Assembly: GCF_000820145.1 (NCBI RefSeq)
Contig: NZ_CDBW01000042.1
Span: 1-64,000 of the forward strand
Direction: 5' to 3'
From: Aeromonas sobria
GTDB taxonomy: Bacteria; Pseudomonadota; Gammaproteobacteria; Enterobacterales; Aeromonadaceae
DNA: 64,000 nt
Made by a program: the position numbers and the translations under genes. The notes below the pieces were generated by a model. The model worked only from the letters and a program-made list of their open reading frames with translations, was not told the origin of the DNA and searched no databases. Position 1 is the first letter of the stretch; the number at the start of each line of letters is the position of its first letter. Below, in pieces: positions 15,441 through 24,957 of this stretch.

Positions 15441-17630
15441 TCAACGACTGGCCTCATCACGGGCTTGGCTCATTTTGCCAGCCAGTGCCTTGAGTGCCTC
15501 ATTGGCAAAAATATCTTCCAGGTCAGCAGAGAGCTTGCGGCGCCAGTTGGGGTATTCGTAACTGGTGCCCGGCACGTTGACCGGTTTGTCCATCTCCAGC
15601 CAATCCTCCAGCTGGGTACTGAACAGGGCACAGCTACCGCGGGACATGTGGAGCTGCAGACCGTGGTTGAGTTCGGTGTTCATACCGACCCAGTTCACGT
15701 CATGGCTGATGTGGTCAGAGATGACGTGATGCGCATGCAAGCTGTCCAGGATCCGCTGCTTGGCCTGATGGCGATCAGCATACAGCGTCTTCAAAACATC
15801 CTCATCTGGATATAAACCCAGTTGACGGCCCAGCGCCAGATCATCGCAATGCCAGAATCCCTTGAGGGTCGGCATGTCGTGAGTGGTCAGGGCTGACATC
15901 GCCTGCTCGGTGTAGTGGGCAGGTGAGATGAAGCCGCCATCCGTCTTGGCGCGCTCGAAGAAGAACACCTTGTAGGAGTGGACGCCATTCTCTTTCAGGG
16001 TCACGTCGATCCCTTCCGGCACAGTGCCCAGATCCTCGCCGATCAGCAGGCACTGGTTGCGGTGGGATTCGAGGGCCAGAATGCCCAGCAGATCGTTGAC
16101 CGGATAATAGATGTAGGCGCCTTTGGCGGCAGATGCTCCGGGCGGTACCCACCACAGGCGCAGCAGCGCCATCACGTGGTCGATGCGCAGTGCGCCACAG
16201 GAGCGCATGTTGGCACGAAACATCTCCACCATTGGCTGGTAGGCGGCTTCAAACAGCTGGTTCGGATTCATCGGGGGCAGGCCCCAATTCTGACCCAGTG
16301 GCCCCAGCACATCAGGCGGCGCACCGACCGAGGCTTTCGGGCAGTAGAGATCCTGGTTGGCCCAGATCTCGGTGGAGCCTTCAGAGACGCCAACCGCCAG
16401 ATCCCGGTAGATCCCCATCACCATGCCGGCCGCCTTGGCGCGCGCATCGGCTTGCGCCAGCTGCTCATCGGCCAGGAACTGCAGGTATAGGTAGAAGTTC
16501 ACATCTTGCTGATGCTCGGCCATCCAGGCGGCAACTGCGGGGTTGTGGTAATTGCGGAACGGCTCCGGCCATACCGGCCAGCCCCAGGCGTTGTCGCCTT
16601 TGGCATAGAAGTAGGCCTGCAGGGCATCAAATGCCGCTTGCTGTTGCAAGCTGTCGCCACCGGCGGCCACGAAGGCATCAAAGGCAGCCTGACGTTCGGC
16701 GCCAAAGCTGGCTTCGTCGAACACCTGACGCAGCATGGCGAGTTTGGTCTGGATAACGCCAGTGTAATCGACGTTCTCCTGGGCGCGCAGCTCGGCCAGA
16801 TGTTGCTGGAAGGTGGGGCTTGCCACTTCCGCTTTCAGGCGATCGCTCTGCTGGAATTCAGGCACCGCTTCCACATTGATATAGGCGACGTTGAGCCAGC
16901 GACGGGAAGAGGGGCTGTAGGGGCTGGCACTCTCCGGATTGGCCGGGTAGAGGGCGTGGATAGGGTTGAGGCCGACGAAGTGGGCACCCCAGGCGGCGGC
17001 TTTCTCGACCAGCTGGCCCAGATCGCTGAAATCACCGATGCCCCAGTTGTGGCGGCTGCGCAGGCAGTAGAGCTGCACGCTCGGGCCCCACACCTTGCGG
17101 CCATCGGCAATCGGCGCCTGCTTGTAGCAGGCTTGGGGGACGACGATAAGGCGCATGGTAGCCAGCGGCTCGTCGTTACCCTCTTCCAGCAGCACCAGCT
17201 GGTGATAACCCAGCTCGGGGGCCATCTCCAGCGTCACCTGATAGGCCTGGCACTCCATCTCCTCAAATTCAGCCACGCCGACCAGCTCACCCTCGATGGG
17301 GGTGAATTGACCGGACAACACCGCACCCTGCTCCTGCTGGAGCTGCCAGATGAGGGCGTCGTTGACGAATTCGAGGGGGAGGCGGACCTCGAGGGTGACG
17401 GCGTCGCCGGTGCGAACCACCATCACAGGATCCAGCGCCCGCAGCCAGTGCTGGCGATGCTCCTCTTCCAGCTGTTGCACCAGTGCAGCCTCGTCATCGA
17501 CGCGGTAACCCATGGCGCCCAGCATGGCGGCCTTGCTCTCTTCGGATACCTGTGCCGGATGGCCCCAGGCATCAACATATTCACTGGCAATGCCCTTTGC
17601 GGCAGCCAGCTGTTCAATCAGGGTGGTCAT
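15441..17630 (-). CDS. malQ: 4-alpha-glucanotransferase MalQ (amylomaltase)
   Basis: A 729-aa cytoplasmic GH77 enzyme that transfers maltosyl and longer glucans between maltodextrins. The core shows ALRIDHVMALLRLWW (nucleophile Asp), GEDLGTVPEGI (acid/base Glu) and TTHDMPTLKGFW. The N-terminal domain (about 1-200) is the one typical of enterobacterial MalQ. The start at 17630 was chosen over an upstream ATG at 17678 because the homologous N-terminus begins near there; neither start has a strong ribosome site. It heads the operon with glgB and glgX, pairing maltodextrin handling with glycogen branching and debranching. Gene-free 17631-17978 upstream contains the divergent malQ and gapA promoters. 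I see no clear MalT box. Confidence 0.93.
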   Translation of the reverse strand: MTTLIEQLAAAKGIASEYVDAWGHPAQVSEESKAAMLGAMGYRVDDEAALVQQLEEEHRQHWLRALDPVMVVRTGDAVTLEVRLPLEFVNDALIWQLQQEQGAVLSGQFTPIEGELVGVAEFEEMECQAYQVTLEMAPELGYHQLVLLEEGNDEPLATMRLIVVPQACYKQAPIADGRKVWGPSVQLYCLRSRHNWGIGDFSDLGQLVEKAAAWGAHFVGLNPIHALYPANPESASPYSPSSRRWLNVAYINVEAVPEFQQSDRLKAEVASPTFQQHLAELRAQENVDYTGVIQTKLAMLRQVFDEASFGAERQAAFDAFVAAGGDSLQQQAAFDALQAYFYAKGDNAWGWPVWPEPFRNYHNPAVAAWMAEHQQDVNFYLYLQFLADEQLAQADARAKAAGMVMGIYRDLAVGVSEGSTEIWANQDLYCPKASVGAPPDVLGPLGQNWGLPPMNPNQLFEAAYQPMVEMFRANMRSCGALRIDHVMALLRLWWVPPGASAAKGAYIYYPVNDLLGILALESHRNQCLLIGEDLGTVPEGIDVTLKENGVHSYKVFFFERAKTDGGFISPAHYTEQAMSALTTHDMPTLKGFWHCDDLALGRQLGLYPDEDVLKTLYADRHQAKQRILDSLHAHHVISDHISHDVNWVGMNTELNHGLQLHMSRGSCALFSTQLEDWLEMDKPVNVPGTSYEYPNWRRKLSADLEDIFANEALKALAGKMSQARDEASR

Positions 17631-17903
17631 AGTTTGAGAATTCCCGCTGTGGATTCTATCTATACTATTTTGATTCATTTTTATGGGTTGGTATGTGAAC
17701 AGTGGCTTTTGGGCCATGCTAAACCGCGCACATTTTTACATATCTCTGTGAATGGTTGTGTGACCGGGCAGGCACTATTGTGGATCTCTGTGCACGACCC
17801 CGTTATGACACTATTTTCATCAAAATATGGTAATCAGTTACATAAACAGAAAATTAATTTCACAGTTTTTCATGACGTAGCGCAATTTCAGACAGAAAGT
17901 TGG

Positions 17904-17931
17904 TTGACTCACCTGAGAGTTCTAGTAAATT
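17904..17931 (+). promoter_or_regulatory. Putative gapA promoter
   Basis: TTGACT (17904-17909) and TAAATT (17926-17931) are 16 bases apart, about 48 bases ahead of the gapA start. The 348-base intergenic region is AT-rich and long enough for additional promoters. Confidence 0.4.
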
Positions 17932-17978
17932 TACAAACGGAATTTTCTTTAACTACTGAACAGTTAGGTAACAAAATT

Positions 17979-18974
17979 ATGACTATCAAAGTAGGTATCA
18001 ACGGTTTTGGCCGTATCGGTCGTTTCGTATTCCGTCTGGCTTGCGAGCGTGCAGACATCGAAGTTGTTGGTATCAACGACCTGATCGATGTTGACTACAT
18101 GGCTTACATGCTGAAGTACGATTCAACTCACGGTCGTTTCAACGGTACCGTAGAAGTTAAAGACGGCAACCTGGTTGTAAACGGTAAAACCGTTCGCGTT
18201 ACCGCCGTTCGTGACCCAGCTGAGCTGAAGTGGGGCGAAATCGGTGTTGACGTTGTTGCCGAAGCGACTGGTCTGTTCCTGGATGACGCTACTGCACGTA
18301 AGCACATCCAAGCTGGTGCCAAGAAAGTTGTTCTGACTGGCCCGTCCAAAGACGCTACCCCGATGTTCGTAATGGGTGTTAACGACGCGACCTACGCTGG
18401 CCAGGACATCGTTTCCAACGCTTCCTGCACCACCAACTGCCTGGCACCGATCGCCAAGGTTCTGAACGATACCTTCGGTATCGAGTCTGGCCTGATGACC
18501 ACCGTTCACGCTACCACTGCTACCCAGAAGACCGTTGATGGTCCGTCCGCCAAAGACTGGCGCGGTGGTCGTGGCGCTGGCCAAAACATCATCCCGTCCT
18601 CTACCGGTGCAGCTAAAGCTGTTGGCGTAGTTATCCCAGAACTGAAAGGCCTGCTGACCGGTATGGCTTTCCGTGTTCCGACTCCGGACGTGTCTGTTGT
18701 TGACCTGACCGTTAACCTGAAGAAGCCTGCTACTTACGAGCAGATCTGTGCTGCAATGAAAGCCGCTTCCGAAGGTTCCATGAAGGGCGTTCTGGGCTAC
18801 ACCGAAGATCAAGTTGTTTCCAACGACTTCATCGGTGAGCGTCAGACCTCCGTATTCGATGCCAAAGCCGGTATCCAGCTGAACGACAAGTTCGTTAAAG
18901 TTGTGTCCTGGTACGACAACGAAATGGGCTACTCCAGCAAAGTTCTGGACCTGATCGCTCACATCTCCAAGTAA
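17979..18974 (+). CDS. gapA: Glyceraldehyde-3-phosphate dehydrogenase GapA
   Basis: A 331-aa NAD-dependent glycolytic enzyme. NGFGRIGR (about 7-14) forms the Rossmann dinucleotide-binding loop, SCTTNC holds the catalytic cysteine (about 150), and VTTVHATTATQKTVDGPS matches the phosphate-binding region. Codon use differs sharply from its neighbours, with many GTT, GCT, GGT and CTG codons, as in highly expressed genes. A much longer in-frame ORF starts far upstream but is antisense to malQ. The ATG at 17979 after AGGTAAC is the family start. Confidence 0.99.
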   Translation: MTIKVGINGFGRIGRFVFRLACERADIEVVGINDLIDVDYMAYMLKYDSTHGRFNGTVEVKDGNLVVNGKTVRVTAVRDPAELKWGEIGVDVVAEATGLFLDDATARKHIQAGAKKVVLTGPSKDATPMFVMGVNDATYAGQDIVSNASCTTNCLAPIAKVLNDTFGIESGLMTTVHATTATQKTVDGPSAKDWRGGRGAGQNIIPSSTGAAKAVGVVIPELKGLLTGMAFRVPTPDVSVVDLTVNLKKPATYEQICAAMKAASEGSMKGVLGYTEDQVVSNDFIGERQTSVFDAKAGIQLNDKFVKVVSWYDNEMGYSSKVLDLIAHISK

Positions 18975-18999
18975 TTTGGGATGCGCAATCGCGTAGCTT

Positions 19000-19029
19000 A
19001 AAAAAGGCGGCCATTGGCCGCCTTTTTGT
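19000..19029 (+). terminator. gapA terminator
   Basis: AAAAAGGCGGCC (19001-19012) pairs with GGCCGCCTTTTT (19016-19027), followed by GTTTTT, 26 bases after gapA. It partly separates gapA from yeaD. Confidence 0.9.
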
Positions 19030-19059
19030 TTTTCGCTTCCCCTGATGACAGGAGTCCAT

Positions 19060-19926
19060 ATGCATACCATTCGTCCTCTGACCGCCAACTGCCAGCTCGC
19101 CAACAATGCGGCCGGTCTGCCGGTTCTCACCATCAACAATGACTATGGCAAGGCAGAGATAAGTCTGTTTGGTGCTCATGTGCTGAGCTATCAGCGTCAT
19201 GGTGAGCCCGCCTCCATCTGGCTGAGCGACAAGGCTGTGCTGGATGGCAGCAAGCCGATCCGTGGCGGTATCCCGCTCTGCTGGCCCTGGTTTGGCCCGG
19301 CGCCAGCGCGCGTCGGCAGTGGCAAGCCTTCCCATGGTTTCGCCCGTACCACCCTTTGGGAGCTGGACGGTGTGTCCGACCATGCTGATGGCACGCTCGT
19401 CCATCTGTCTCTGCGTGATAGTGATGGGACCCGCGCCCTGTGGGATCATGCCTTCGAGCTGGAGCTGGATGTGCTGGTGGGCAAAGAGCTCTCGCTGGTG
19501 CTGGCCACTCGCAACACCGGCGCTCAGCCGCTGACTTATAGCGGTGCGTTGCACACCTATCTTGCTATCAGCGCACCAGAAGCTGTGAGTGTGACCGGTC
19601 TGGGCGAGCCCTATGCCGACAAGCTGACCGGACAGGATGCCCAGCAGCAGGGTGCATTGACCCTCAATGGCGCGTTGGATCGGGTCTACTGGCAGCCAGA
19701 GGCGCTGGTTTGCGTCAAAGATGGCGAGCGTGAGACCCGGGTCATGAGCGGCCACCACGACAGCGTGGTGGTCTGGACCCCCTGGCTGGAAGGCGCCACC
19801 GCCATGGCCGACATGAGCGACGATGGTTATCGCACCATGTTGTGTGTCGAGGCGGCCATCGCTGGTGAGGCGGGGGTCACTGTTGAGCCGGATGAAGAGC
19901 ACAGCTTCTCTACCGTGATCATCTAA
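19060..19926 (+). CDS. yeaD: D-hexose-6-phosphate mutarotase YeaD
   Basis: A 288-aa aldose 1-epimerase-like enzyme that interconverts the anomers of glucose-6-phosphate. Family segments include GGIPLCWPWFGPAP (about 69-82), SHGFART and the C-terminal VWTPWLEGATAMADM. Start at 19060 after AGGAG; the upstream ATG at 19045 has no ribosome site. The order gapA-yeaD is the same as in E. coli, which supports the assignment. Confidence 0.93.
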   Translation: MHTIRPLTANCQLANNAAGLPVLTINNDYGKAEISLFGAHVLSYQRHGEPASIWLSDKAVLDGSKPIRGGIPLCWPWFGPAPARVGSGKPSHGFARTTLWELDGVSDHADGTLVHLSLRDSDGTRALWDHAFELELDVLVGKELSLVLATRNTGAQPLTYSGALHTYLAISAPEAVSVTGLGEPYADKLTGQDAQQQGALTLNGALDRVYWQPEALVCVKDGERETRVMSGHHDSVVVWTPWLEGATAMADMSDDGYRTMLCVEAAIAGEAGVTVEPDEEHSFSTVII

Positions 19927-19942
19927 CTTCAGCCACATCCCA

Positions 19943-19975
19943 TAAAACAAGAGGGCACCCATCGGGTGCCCTCTT
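19943..19975. terminator. Bidirectional terminator between yeaD and nadA
   Basis: AAGAGGGCACCC (19949-19960) pairs with GGGTGCCCTCTT (19964-19975). On the minus strand GTTTTATGG follows, suiting nadA as well. Confidence 0.85.
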
Positions 19976-19996
19976 TGCATCTCATCCCCGTTGCAA

Positions 19997-21070
19997 TCAA
20001 GCGTTGCCTTGGGTCTTGAGCTTGAGTTCGGCAGCAAAGTTGAGCATCCGATCGAGGGGGATCAGCGCTTTCACCCGCAGTTCCTCATCTACATGGATCT
20101 CGTGCGGCTCAGCGCCATCGGTGAGGGCGGCTTTGATCGCCACCAGACCGTTCATCGCCATCCAGGGGCAGTGGGCACAGCTGCGGCAGGTGGCGCCATC
20201 GCCACCGGTCGGTGCTTCCACCATCTCTTTATCCGGACAGGCCTGCTGCATCTTGTAGAAGATGCCCCGATCGGTTGCCACGATCAGCTTCTGCTGGGGC
20301 AGCTCTTTGGCGGCCTTGATCAGCTGGCTGGTGGAGCCCACCGCATCGGCCAGCTCGATCACCGAGGCGGGGGATTCCGGATGAACCAGCACGGCGGCGT
20401 CCGGATTTTGCTCTTTCAGCTCGCGCAGGGCGCGGGCCTTGAACTCGTCGTGAACGATACAGTGGCCCTGCCAGCGTAGCATCTGGGCGCCGGTCTTCTT
20501 CTCGATGTAAGCACCCAGATGGCGATCCGGGCCCCAGATAATCTTGTGACCCTGGCTATCGAGGTGCTCGACAATTTCCAGCGCGATGCTGGAGGTGACC
20601 ACCCAGTCAGCCCGCGCCTTGACCGCTGCCGAGGTATTGGCATAGACCACCACGGTATGGTCGGGGTTGGCGTCACAAAAGGCCGAGAACTTATCGATAG
20701 GGCAGCCCAGATCGAGGGAACATTCAGCCTTCAGGGTCGGCATCAGCACCTGCTTATGGGGGCTCAGGATCTTGGAGGTCTCACCCATGAAGCGCACCCC
20801 GGCGACGATCAGGGTCTGTGCCTCATGATCCCGGCCAAAGCGGGCCATCTCCAGCGAATCCCCGACGAATCCGCCGGTGGCTTCGGCCAGCGCCTGGATC
20901 TCGGGATCCGTGTAGTAGTGGGCCACCAGTACCGCCTTGCGAGTCTGGAGCAGCGCCTTGATGTCTGCGATCAAGGTCGTTTTCTGCTCGGTGCTCAGGG
21001 GAATAGGCTTGGCCGGAAAGGGGTAGTCCATTTCGACTACCGGCGGGACACTGCTCAGTGCATTGCTCAT
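19997..21070 (-). CDS. nadA: Quinolinate synthase NadA
   Basis: A 357-aa [4Fe-4S] enzyme that condenses iminoaspartate with dihydroxyacetone phosphate to quinolinate in NAD synthesis. VAHYYTDPEIQ, GDSLEMAR and GVRFMGETSKIL are the conserved substrate-site segments. The cluster-ligating cysteines can be seen in KAECSLDLGCP, near QGHCIVHDEF and in CRSCAHCPW. No nadB or pnuC is adjacent. Confidence 0.97.
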   Translation of the reverse strand: MSNALSSVPPVVEMDYPFPAKPIPLSTEQKTTLIADIKALLQTRKAVLVAHYYTDPEIQALAEATGGFVGDSLEMARFGRDHEAQTLIVAGVRFMGETSKILSPHKQVLMPTLKAECSLDLGCPIDKFSAFCDANPDHTVVVYANTSAAVKARADWVVTSSIALEIVEHLDSQGHKIIWGPDRHLGAYIEKKTGAQMLRWQGHCIVHDEFKARALRELKEQNPDAAVLVHPESPASVIELADAVGSTSQLIKAAKELPQQKLIVATDRGIFYKMQQACPDKEMVEAPTGGDGATCRSCAHCPWMAMNGLVAIKAALTDGAEPHEIHVDEELRVKALIPLDRMLNFAAELKLKTQGNA

Positions 21071-21209
21071 TGCGACTGTTCCATCAACGCTCGGGAAGGC
21101 GAAAATTATAACCAGAAGCTGGCGACAAACCCATCACAAATCCGGTGAAACGCAAGTGGGGGAATATACTCAGATAATTCGTTGTCACCCTGCCATAAGG
21201 AGTTGCCCC

Positions 21210-23315
21210 ATGAAGCAACGCTCCCTCAAGTTCAAGTTGTTGTGCCTGACCATGGGACTGTTTCTGCTGACTGGGCTAGCCATGACCCTGTTGCAGTCGG
21301 CCTCCTTCAGCACCCTTCGTAGCATGGTGATGACCCAGACCAGCGCCGCGCTGGAGCAAGAGGTCTCCCGCAGCCTGCAGTATCAGGCGGAGCGCTATGC
21401 CATCCAGATCGCCTCGCTGATGCAGAACTCCTATCAGATCCCCCTGACCGTGGCCGCCCAGATTGAAGCCGGGATGGCCAAGCCGGAGCTGCGGTTGTCG
21501 CGGCCGCAGGTCGAGTCGCTGCTCGGCAGCAGCTTGCAACAGGCGAGCGGGATCAGCTCCATCTACGCCCAGTTTGAACCGGATGGTTATGACGGCGAGG
21601 ATGGCAACTGGTTGGCGGGGGCCAGCCACTCGGTGGTGGGAAAGGGGAGTCTGGAGATTTATTTCACCAAGGGCCAAGGGGGGACGGTCACCCAGCAGCA
21701 GATTGATGCTGCGACCAGCGAGGCCAAGTTCGATACCTCTCTCAACGAATTCGGCATTCGTAACAGCGAATGGTATCTCTGTGGCCGCGACACTCGCCAG
21801 CCCTGCCTGATGGAACCCTACCTCTACGAGATAAGCCCGGGCAACAAGATGTTGATGACCAGTTTGACTGTGCCCATTCTCCATGATGGCAAGTTTGTCG
21901 GGCTGGCCGGGGTGGATATGAACCTGCCCATCTTTCAACAACTGGCTGAAAATCTTGGCAAGAGCCTTTATGACAACAAGGCCGATGTGACCCTGGTCAG
22001 CAAGATGGGGCTTATTGTGGGCAGCAACCGCTATGCCGACAAGCTGGGTCGTCCGCTCAAGGAGGTGGGCCTGACCCTGCCGACCGGTCAGCCGGTGAGT
22101 AGCGACAGTGACTTCATTCTCCAACAACCGATCCGGATCGAGGTGGCCAATACCCAGTGGTGGTTGATGATCAAGGTGCCCAAGGCGTTGGCACTGAGCA
22201 AGGCGCACACCATCAGTGGTGAGCTTGGCACTCTGTTGGGAGATGCCCAACGGCAGCAGGTGTTGGCGATGGGGGTCATCATCCTGCTGGTGCTGGGACT
22301 ACTGGTCTGGTTTATCCAGACCATTACCGCGCCGCTCTCCCTCATCAGTCGCCATGTAGGTCATCTCTCCAGCAATGAGGGGGACTTGACCCAGCAGATG
22401 GATATCGACACCCATCAGGAGCTGATCGATCTTGGCTCCCAGCTTAATGCCTTCCTCGGCAAGCTGCGGGGTATGGTGCAAATGAGTAAGGGGATCGGCC
22501 AGCAGGTTTATCAGCAGGCGCGGGAGATGAAACATACCGCCGACACCATGCGCAACAGTCTGGATGAGCAGAATCTGGAGCTGGAGAGCGTGGTGAGCGC
22601 CATGCATCAGATGAGTACCACTGCGGTCAGCGTGGCGGGTTATGCCGAACAGGCGGCGCAGGAGTCGGAGTCTGCGACCCACCACATCAATACCGCCCAA
22701 CAGACCCTCAGCAATGCGCGTAACGAGATCCACACCCTGGTTGGCGATATGCATGAGGCGGACAAGGCGGTGGCGCTGGTGGCCCAGCGCAGCACCAATA
22801 TCAGCCGGATCCTCGATGTGATCCGCGCCATTGCCGAGCAGACCAATCTGTTGGCCCTCAATGCCGCCATCGAGGCGGCGCGGGCAGGTGATATGGGACG
22901 CGGCTTTGCTGTGGTGGCGGACGAGGTGCGGGCGTTGGCGACCAAGACCCGGGAGTCGACCGACGAAATTGGCCAGCTGATCGGCAGTCTGCAGACCGAA
23001 GTGAGCAGCAGCCAGCGTCTGATGAATACCGGTATCGAGCGCTCTGCCACCACGGTGCAGGGCACCGAGCAGGCGTTCGAGGCGCTCAATCGGGTGGTGG
23101 CCCAGATCCAGCAGATCCACGACCACATCAGTCAGGTGGCCACCGCCGCCGAGCAGCAGAGTGCGGTGAGCGACACCATCAACCAGAACCTGATGCGGAT
23201 CGGCGACACCGCCAACGTGATCGGACAGGAGGCCAGCTCCAGCCATCAGCTGAGCGAGGCACTGGAGCAAGCGGCTACTGCGCTGGCCAGCCAGCTCGAC
23301 CGGCTGCGTACCTGA
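21210..23315 (+). CDS. Methyl-accepting chemotaxis protein with dCache-type sensor
   Basis: A predicted 701-aa chemoreceptor. TM1 is at about residues 9-29. A large periplasmic domain (about 35-345) has a dCache-like arrangement (PILHDGKFVGLAGVDMNLPIF). TM2 (about 350-372) is followed by a HAMP segment. The cytoplasmic signalling tip is NLLALNAAIEAARAGDMGR with FAVVADEVRALA. No C-terminal NWETF-type pentapeptide is present. The ligand is unknown; dCache receptors often bind amino acids. Start at 21210 after AAGGAG; an upstream in-frame extension is antisense to nadA. Confidence 0.93.
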   Translation: MKQRSLKFKLLCLTMGLFLLTGLAMTLLQSASFSTLRSMVMTQTSAALEQEVSRSLQYQAERYAIQIASLMQNSYQIPLTVAAQIEAGMAKPELRLSRPQVESLLGSSLQQASGISSIYAQFEPDGYDGEDGNWLAGASHSVVGKGSLEIYFTKGQGGTVTQQQIDAATSEAKFDTSLNEFGIRNSEWYLCGRDTRQPCLMEPYLYEISPGNKMLMTSLTVPILHDGKFVGLAGVDMNLPIFQQLAENLGKSLYDNKADVTLVSKMGLIVGSNRYADKLGRPLKEVGLTLPTGQPVSSDSDFILQQPIRIEVANTQWWLMIKVPKALALSKAHTISGELGTLLGDAQRQQVLAMGVIILLVLGLLVWFIQTITAPLSLISRHVGHLSSNEGDLTQQMDIDTHQELIDLGSQLNAFLGKLRGMVQMSKGIGQQVYQQAREMKHTADTMRNSLDEQNLELESVVSAMHQMSTTAVSVAGYAEQAAQESESATHHINTAQQTLSNARNEIHTLVGDMHEADKAVALVAQRSTNISRILDVIRAIAEQTNLLALNAAIEAARAGDMGRGFAVVADEVRALATKTRESTDEIGQLIGSLQTEVSSSQRLMNTGIERSATTVQGTEQAFEALNRVVAQIQQIHDHISQVATAAEQQSAVSDTINQNLMRIGDTANVIGQEASSSHQLSEALEQAATALASQLDRLRT

Positions 23316-23332
23316 GTGGCAGCCAGAGAAAC

Positions 23333-23362
23333 AAAAGCCCGCGATCGATCGCGGGCTTTTTT
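23333..23362. terminator. Terminator between the chemoreceptor and ybbJ
   Basis: A 28-base perfect palindrome, AAAAGCCCGCGATC and its complement, ends in TTTTTT on the plus strand and TTTTGTTT on the minus strand. Confidence 0.85.
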
Positions 23363-23384
23363 ATGGTTCGATGGCCGTGTGCCG

Positions 23385-23840
23385 TCAGTTACGCGGTTCA
23401 ACCAGCAGGATGTGGGAGTCGGCCCCCACCACCCTGACCTTGCTGCCCGCTGGCAGTGACGCGTCGCAGCGCACTGTCCAGACAGTGTCGTCCAGATGTA
23501 CCCGGCTGGTGCCTTGAGCGACATCATCCAGCAGGGTCAGCTCGCGGCCCATATAGCTCTGCATCCGCTCATTGATGGTGCTGGCGGCATCCTGACCTGA
23601 GTTGTCACGCTGGTGCTGCCAGCGCCACCAGGCCCAGGTGGTGAGCAGGGATTGCACCGCAAACAGCAGCAACTGCACCTGCCAGCCAAAGGGCCAGACC
23701 AGCAGCAGTAGCCCTACTTCCAGCGCGGCGATGCCGGTCCAGAGCAGGAAGCCCACCGAGCCGAGCACCTCGATGGCCAGCAGAATGAAGCCGAACCCCA
23801 GCCAGTGCCAGTGGGTCAGCCCCTCGAACAGGGCTGTCAT
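23385..23840 (-). CDS. ybbJ: NfeD-like membrane protein (YbbJ)
   Basis: A 151-aa protein with hydrophobic segments at about residues 10-70. A C-terminal OB-fold NfeD domain (about 90-150) ends with VWTVRCDASLPAGSKVRVV. Its start overlaps the qmcA stop by 4 bases (ATGA). NfeD proteins pair with SPFH/stomatin partners in membrane microdomains, and the same qmcA-ybbJ pair exists in E. coli. Confidence 0.88.
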   Translation of the reverse strand: MTALFEGLTHWHWLGFGFILLAIEVLGSVGFLLWTGIAALEVGLLLLVWPFGWQVQLLLFAVQSLLTTWAWWRWQHQRDNSGQDAASTINERMQSYMGRELTLLDDVAQGTSRVHLDDTVWTVRCDASLPAGSKVRVVGADSHILLVEPRN

Positions 23841-24763
23841 GACTTGCTGCCCTTGCCATCTTTGTTGAACAGCTCGGCCATGCCGGCCACAGAGCCAATC
23901 AGGCTGCCCGCTTCCAGCGGCATCATGATGATCTTGCTGTTGGGGCCTTCACCGATGCGGGCCAGCGCTTCGGTATATTTCTGGGCCACGAAGTAGTTGA
24001 TGGCCTGCATATCACCCTCTGCGATGGCTTTGGAGACCATGTGGGTCGCCTTGGCTTCCGCCTCGGCAGCCCGCTCCCGCGCTTCGGCGGCGAGGAAGGC
24101 GGCCTGGCGCTCACCTTCGGCTTTGAGGATCTGGGACTGCTTCTCGCCTTCCGCTTTCAGGATCTTGGACTGGCGCACTCCTTCGGCTTCCAGCACCTCG
24201 GCCCGTTTCTGGCGCTCGGCCTTCATCTGGGCGTTCATCGCCTCGACCAGTGCCAGCGGTGGGCGCACATCTTTAATTTCGATGCGGGTCACCTTGATGC
24301 CCCAGGGGGCGGTGGCGGCATCCATGGTGCGCAGCAGCTTCTCGTTGATGGTGTCGCGCTGGGAGAGCATCTCGTCCAGCTCCATGGCGCCGAGCACGGT
24401 CCGCATATTGGTCATGGTGAGATTGCGGATGGCGCTGGTGAGATCGTTGACCTCATAACCCGCTTTGCGGGCATCCACCACCTGCACAAAGCTGATGGCG
24501 TCGATGGTGACGTTGGCGTTGTCGCGGGAGATCACCTCTTGCGCCGGGATGTCCAGCACCTGTTCCATCATGATGATCTTGTGACCGACCCGATCAACAT
24601 AGGGGATCAGCAAGTTAAGGCCGGGGGAGAGGGTGCGGGTGTAGCGGCCGAAGCGCTCCACGGTCCAGTTGTAGCCCTGTGGCACTATCTTGATGCCCGC
24701 GCTCAGGGTGACGATCACCAGGAACACGAAAATCCCTAGCACAATCAATGATTCATTCATCAT
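23837..24763 (-). CDS. qmcA: SPFH/Band 7 (stomatin-like) protein QmcA
   Basis: A 308-aa membrane-anchored scaffold protein. An N-terminal TM (about 5-24) is followed by the SPFH/PHB domain, beginning IKIVPQGYNWTVERFGRY (about 25-42). An Ala/Glu-rich coiled coil (about 185-255) contains four near-repeats of the form KAEGEKQSQIL. Two ATGs (24763 and 24760) are available after AAGGAG, and the choice is uncertain by one residue. Its operon partner is the NfeD protein. The pair probably helps membrane protein quality control. Precise role unproven. Confidence 0.92.
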   Translation of the reverse strand: MMNESLIVLGIFVFLVIVTLSAGIKIVPQGYNWTVERFGRYTRTLSPGLNLLIPYVDRVGHKIIMMEQVLDIPAQEVISRDNANVTIDAISFVQVVDARKAGYEVNDLTSAIRNLTMTNMRTVLGAMELDEMLSQRDTINEKLLRTMDAATAPWGIKVTRIEIKDVRPPLALVEAMNAQMKAERQKRAEVLEAEGVRQSKILKAEGEKQSQILKAEGERQAAFLAAEARERAAEAEAKATHMVSKAIAEGDMQAINYFVAQKYTEALARIGEGPNSKIIMMPLEAGSLIGSVAGMAELFNKDGKGSKS

Positions 24764-24892
24764 TTAGCTCCTTATGAAACACAGCCCCTAGCCTATGGTC
24801 TGGCGTCAGGTACCACAAGTGACTTCACTCGCCTTTGTCGTGAATTGGCTTTGCTAATTACTTAAAAGCATTAAAAAGCATTTTTTATTATT

Positions 24893-24920
24893 TTGAGGGA
24901 TAAGCTGCCCTGCCTATAGT
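24893..24920 (+). promoter_or_regulatory. Putative promoter of the cysG-cysDNC cluster
   Basis: TTGAGG (24893-24898) and TATAGT (24915-24920) are 16 bases apart, 38 bases before the cysG start. Just upstream is an AT-rich run with a repeated AAAGCATT (about 24865-24882), the kind of context in which CysB binds. CysB control is inferred from the genes. Confidence 0.45.
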
Positions 24921-24957
24921 CGCCCCATATTAGTCGTGTTCCGAGGGATGGGCCGAA

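Noticed and set aside
16506..17978. Long in-frame extension upstream of gapA
   Set aside because: It is antisense to malQ, lacks a ribosome site, and the GapA N-terminus clearly begins at 17979.
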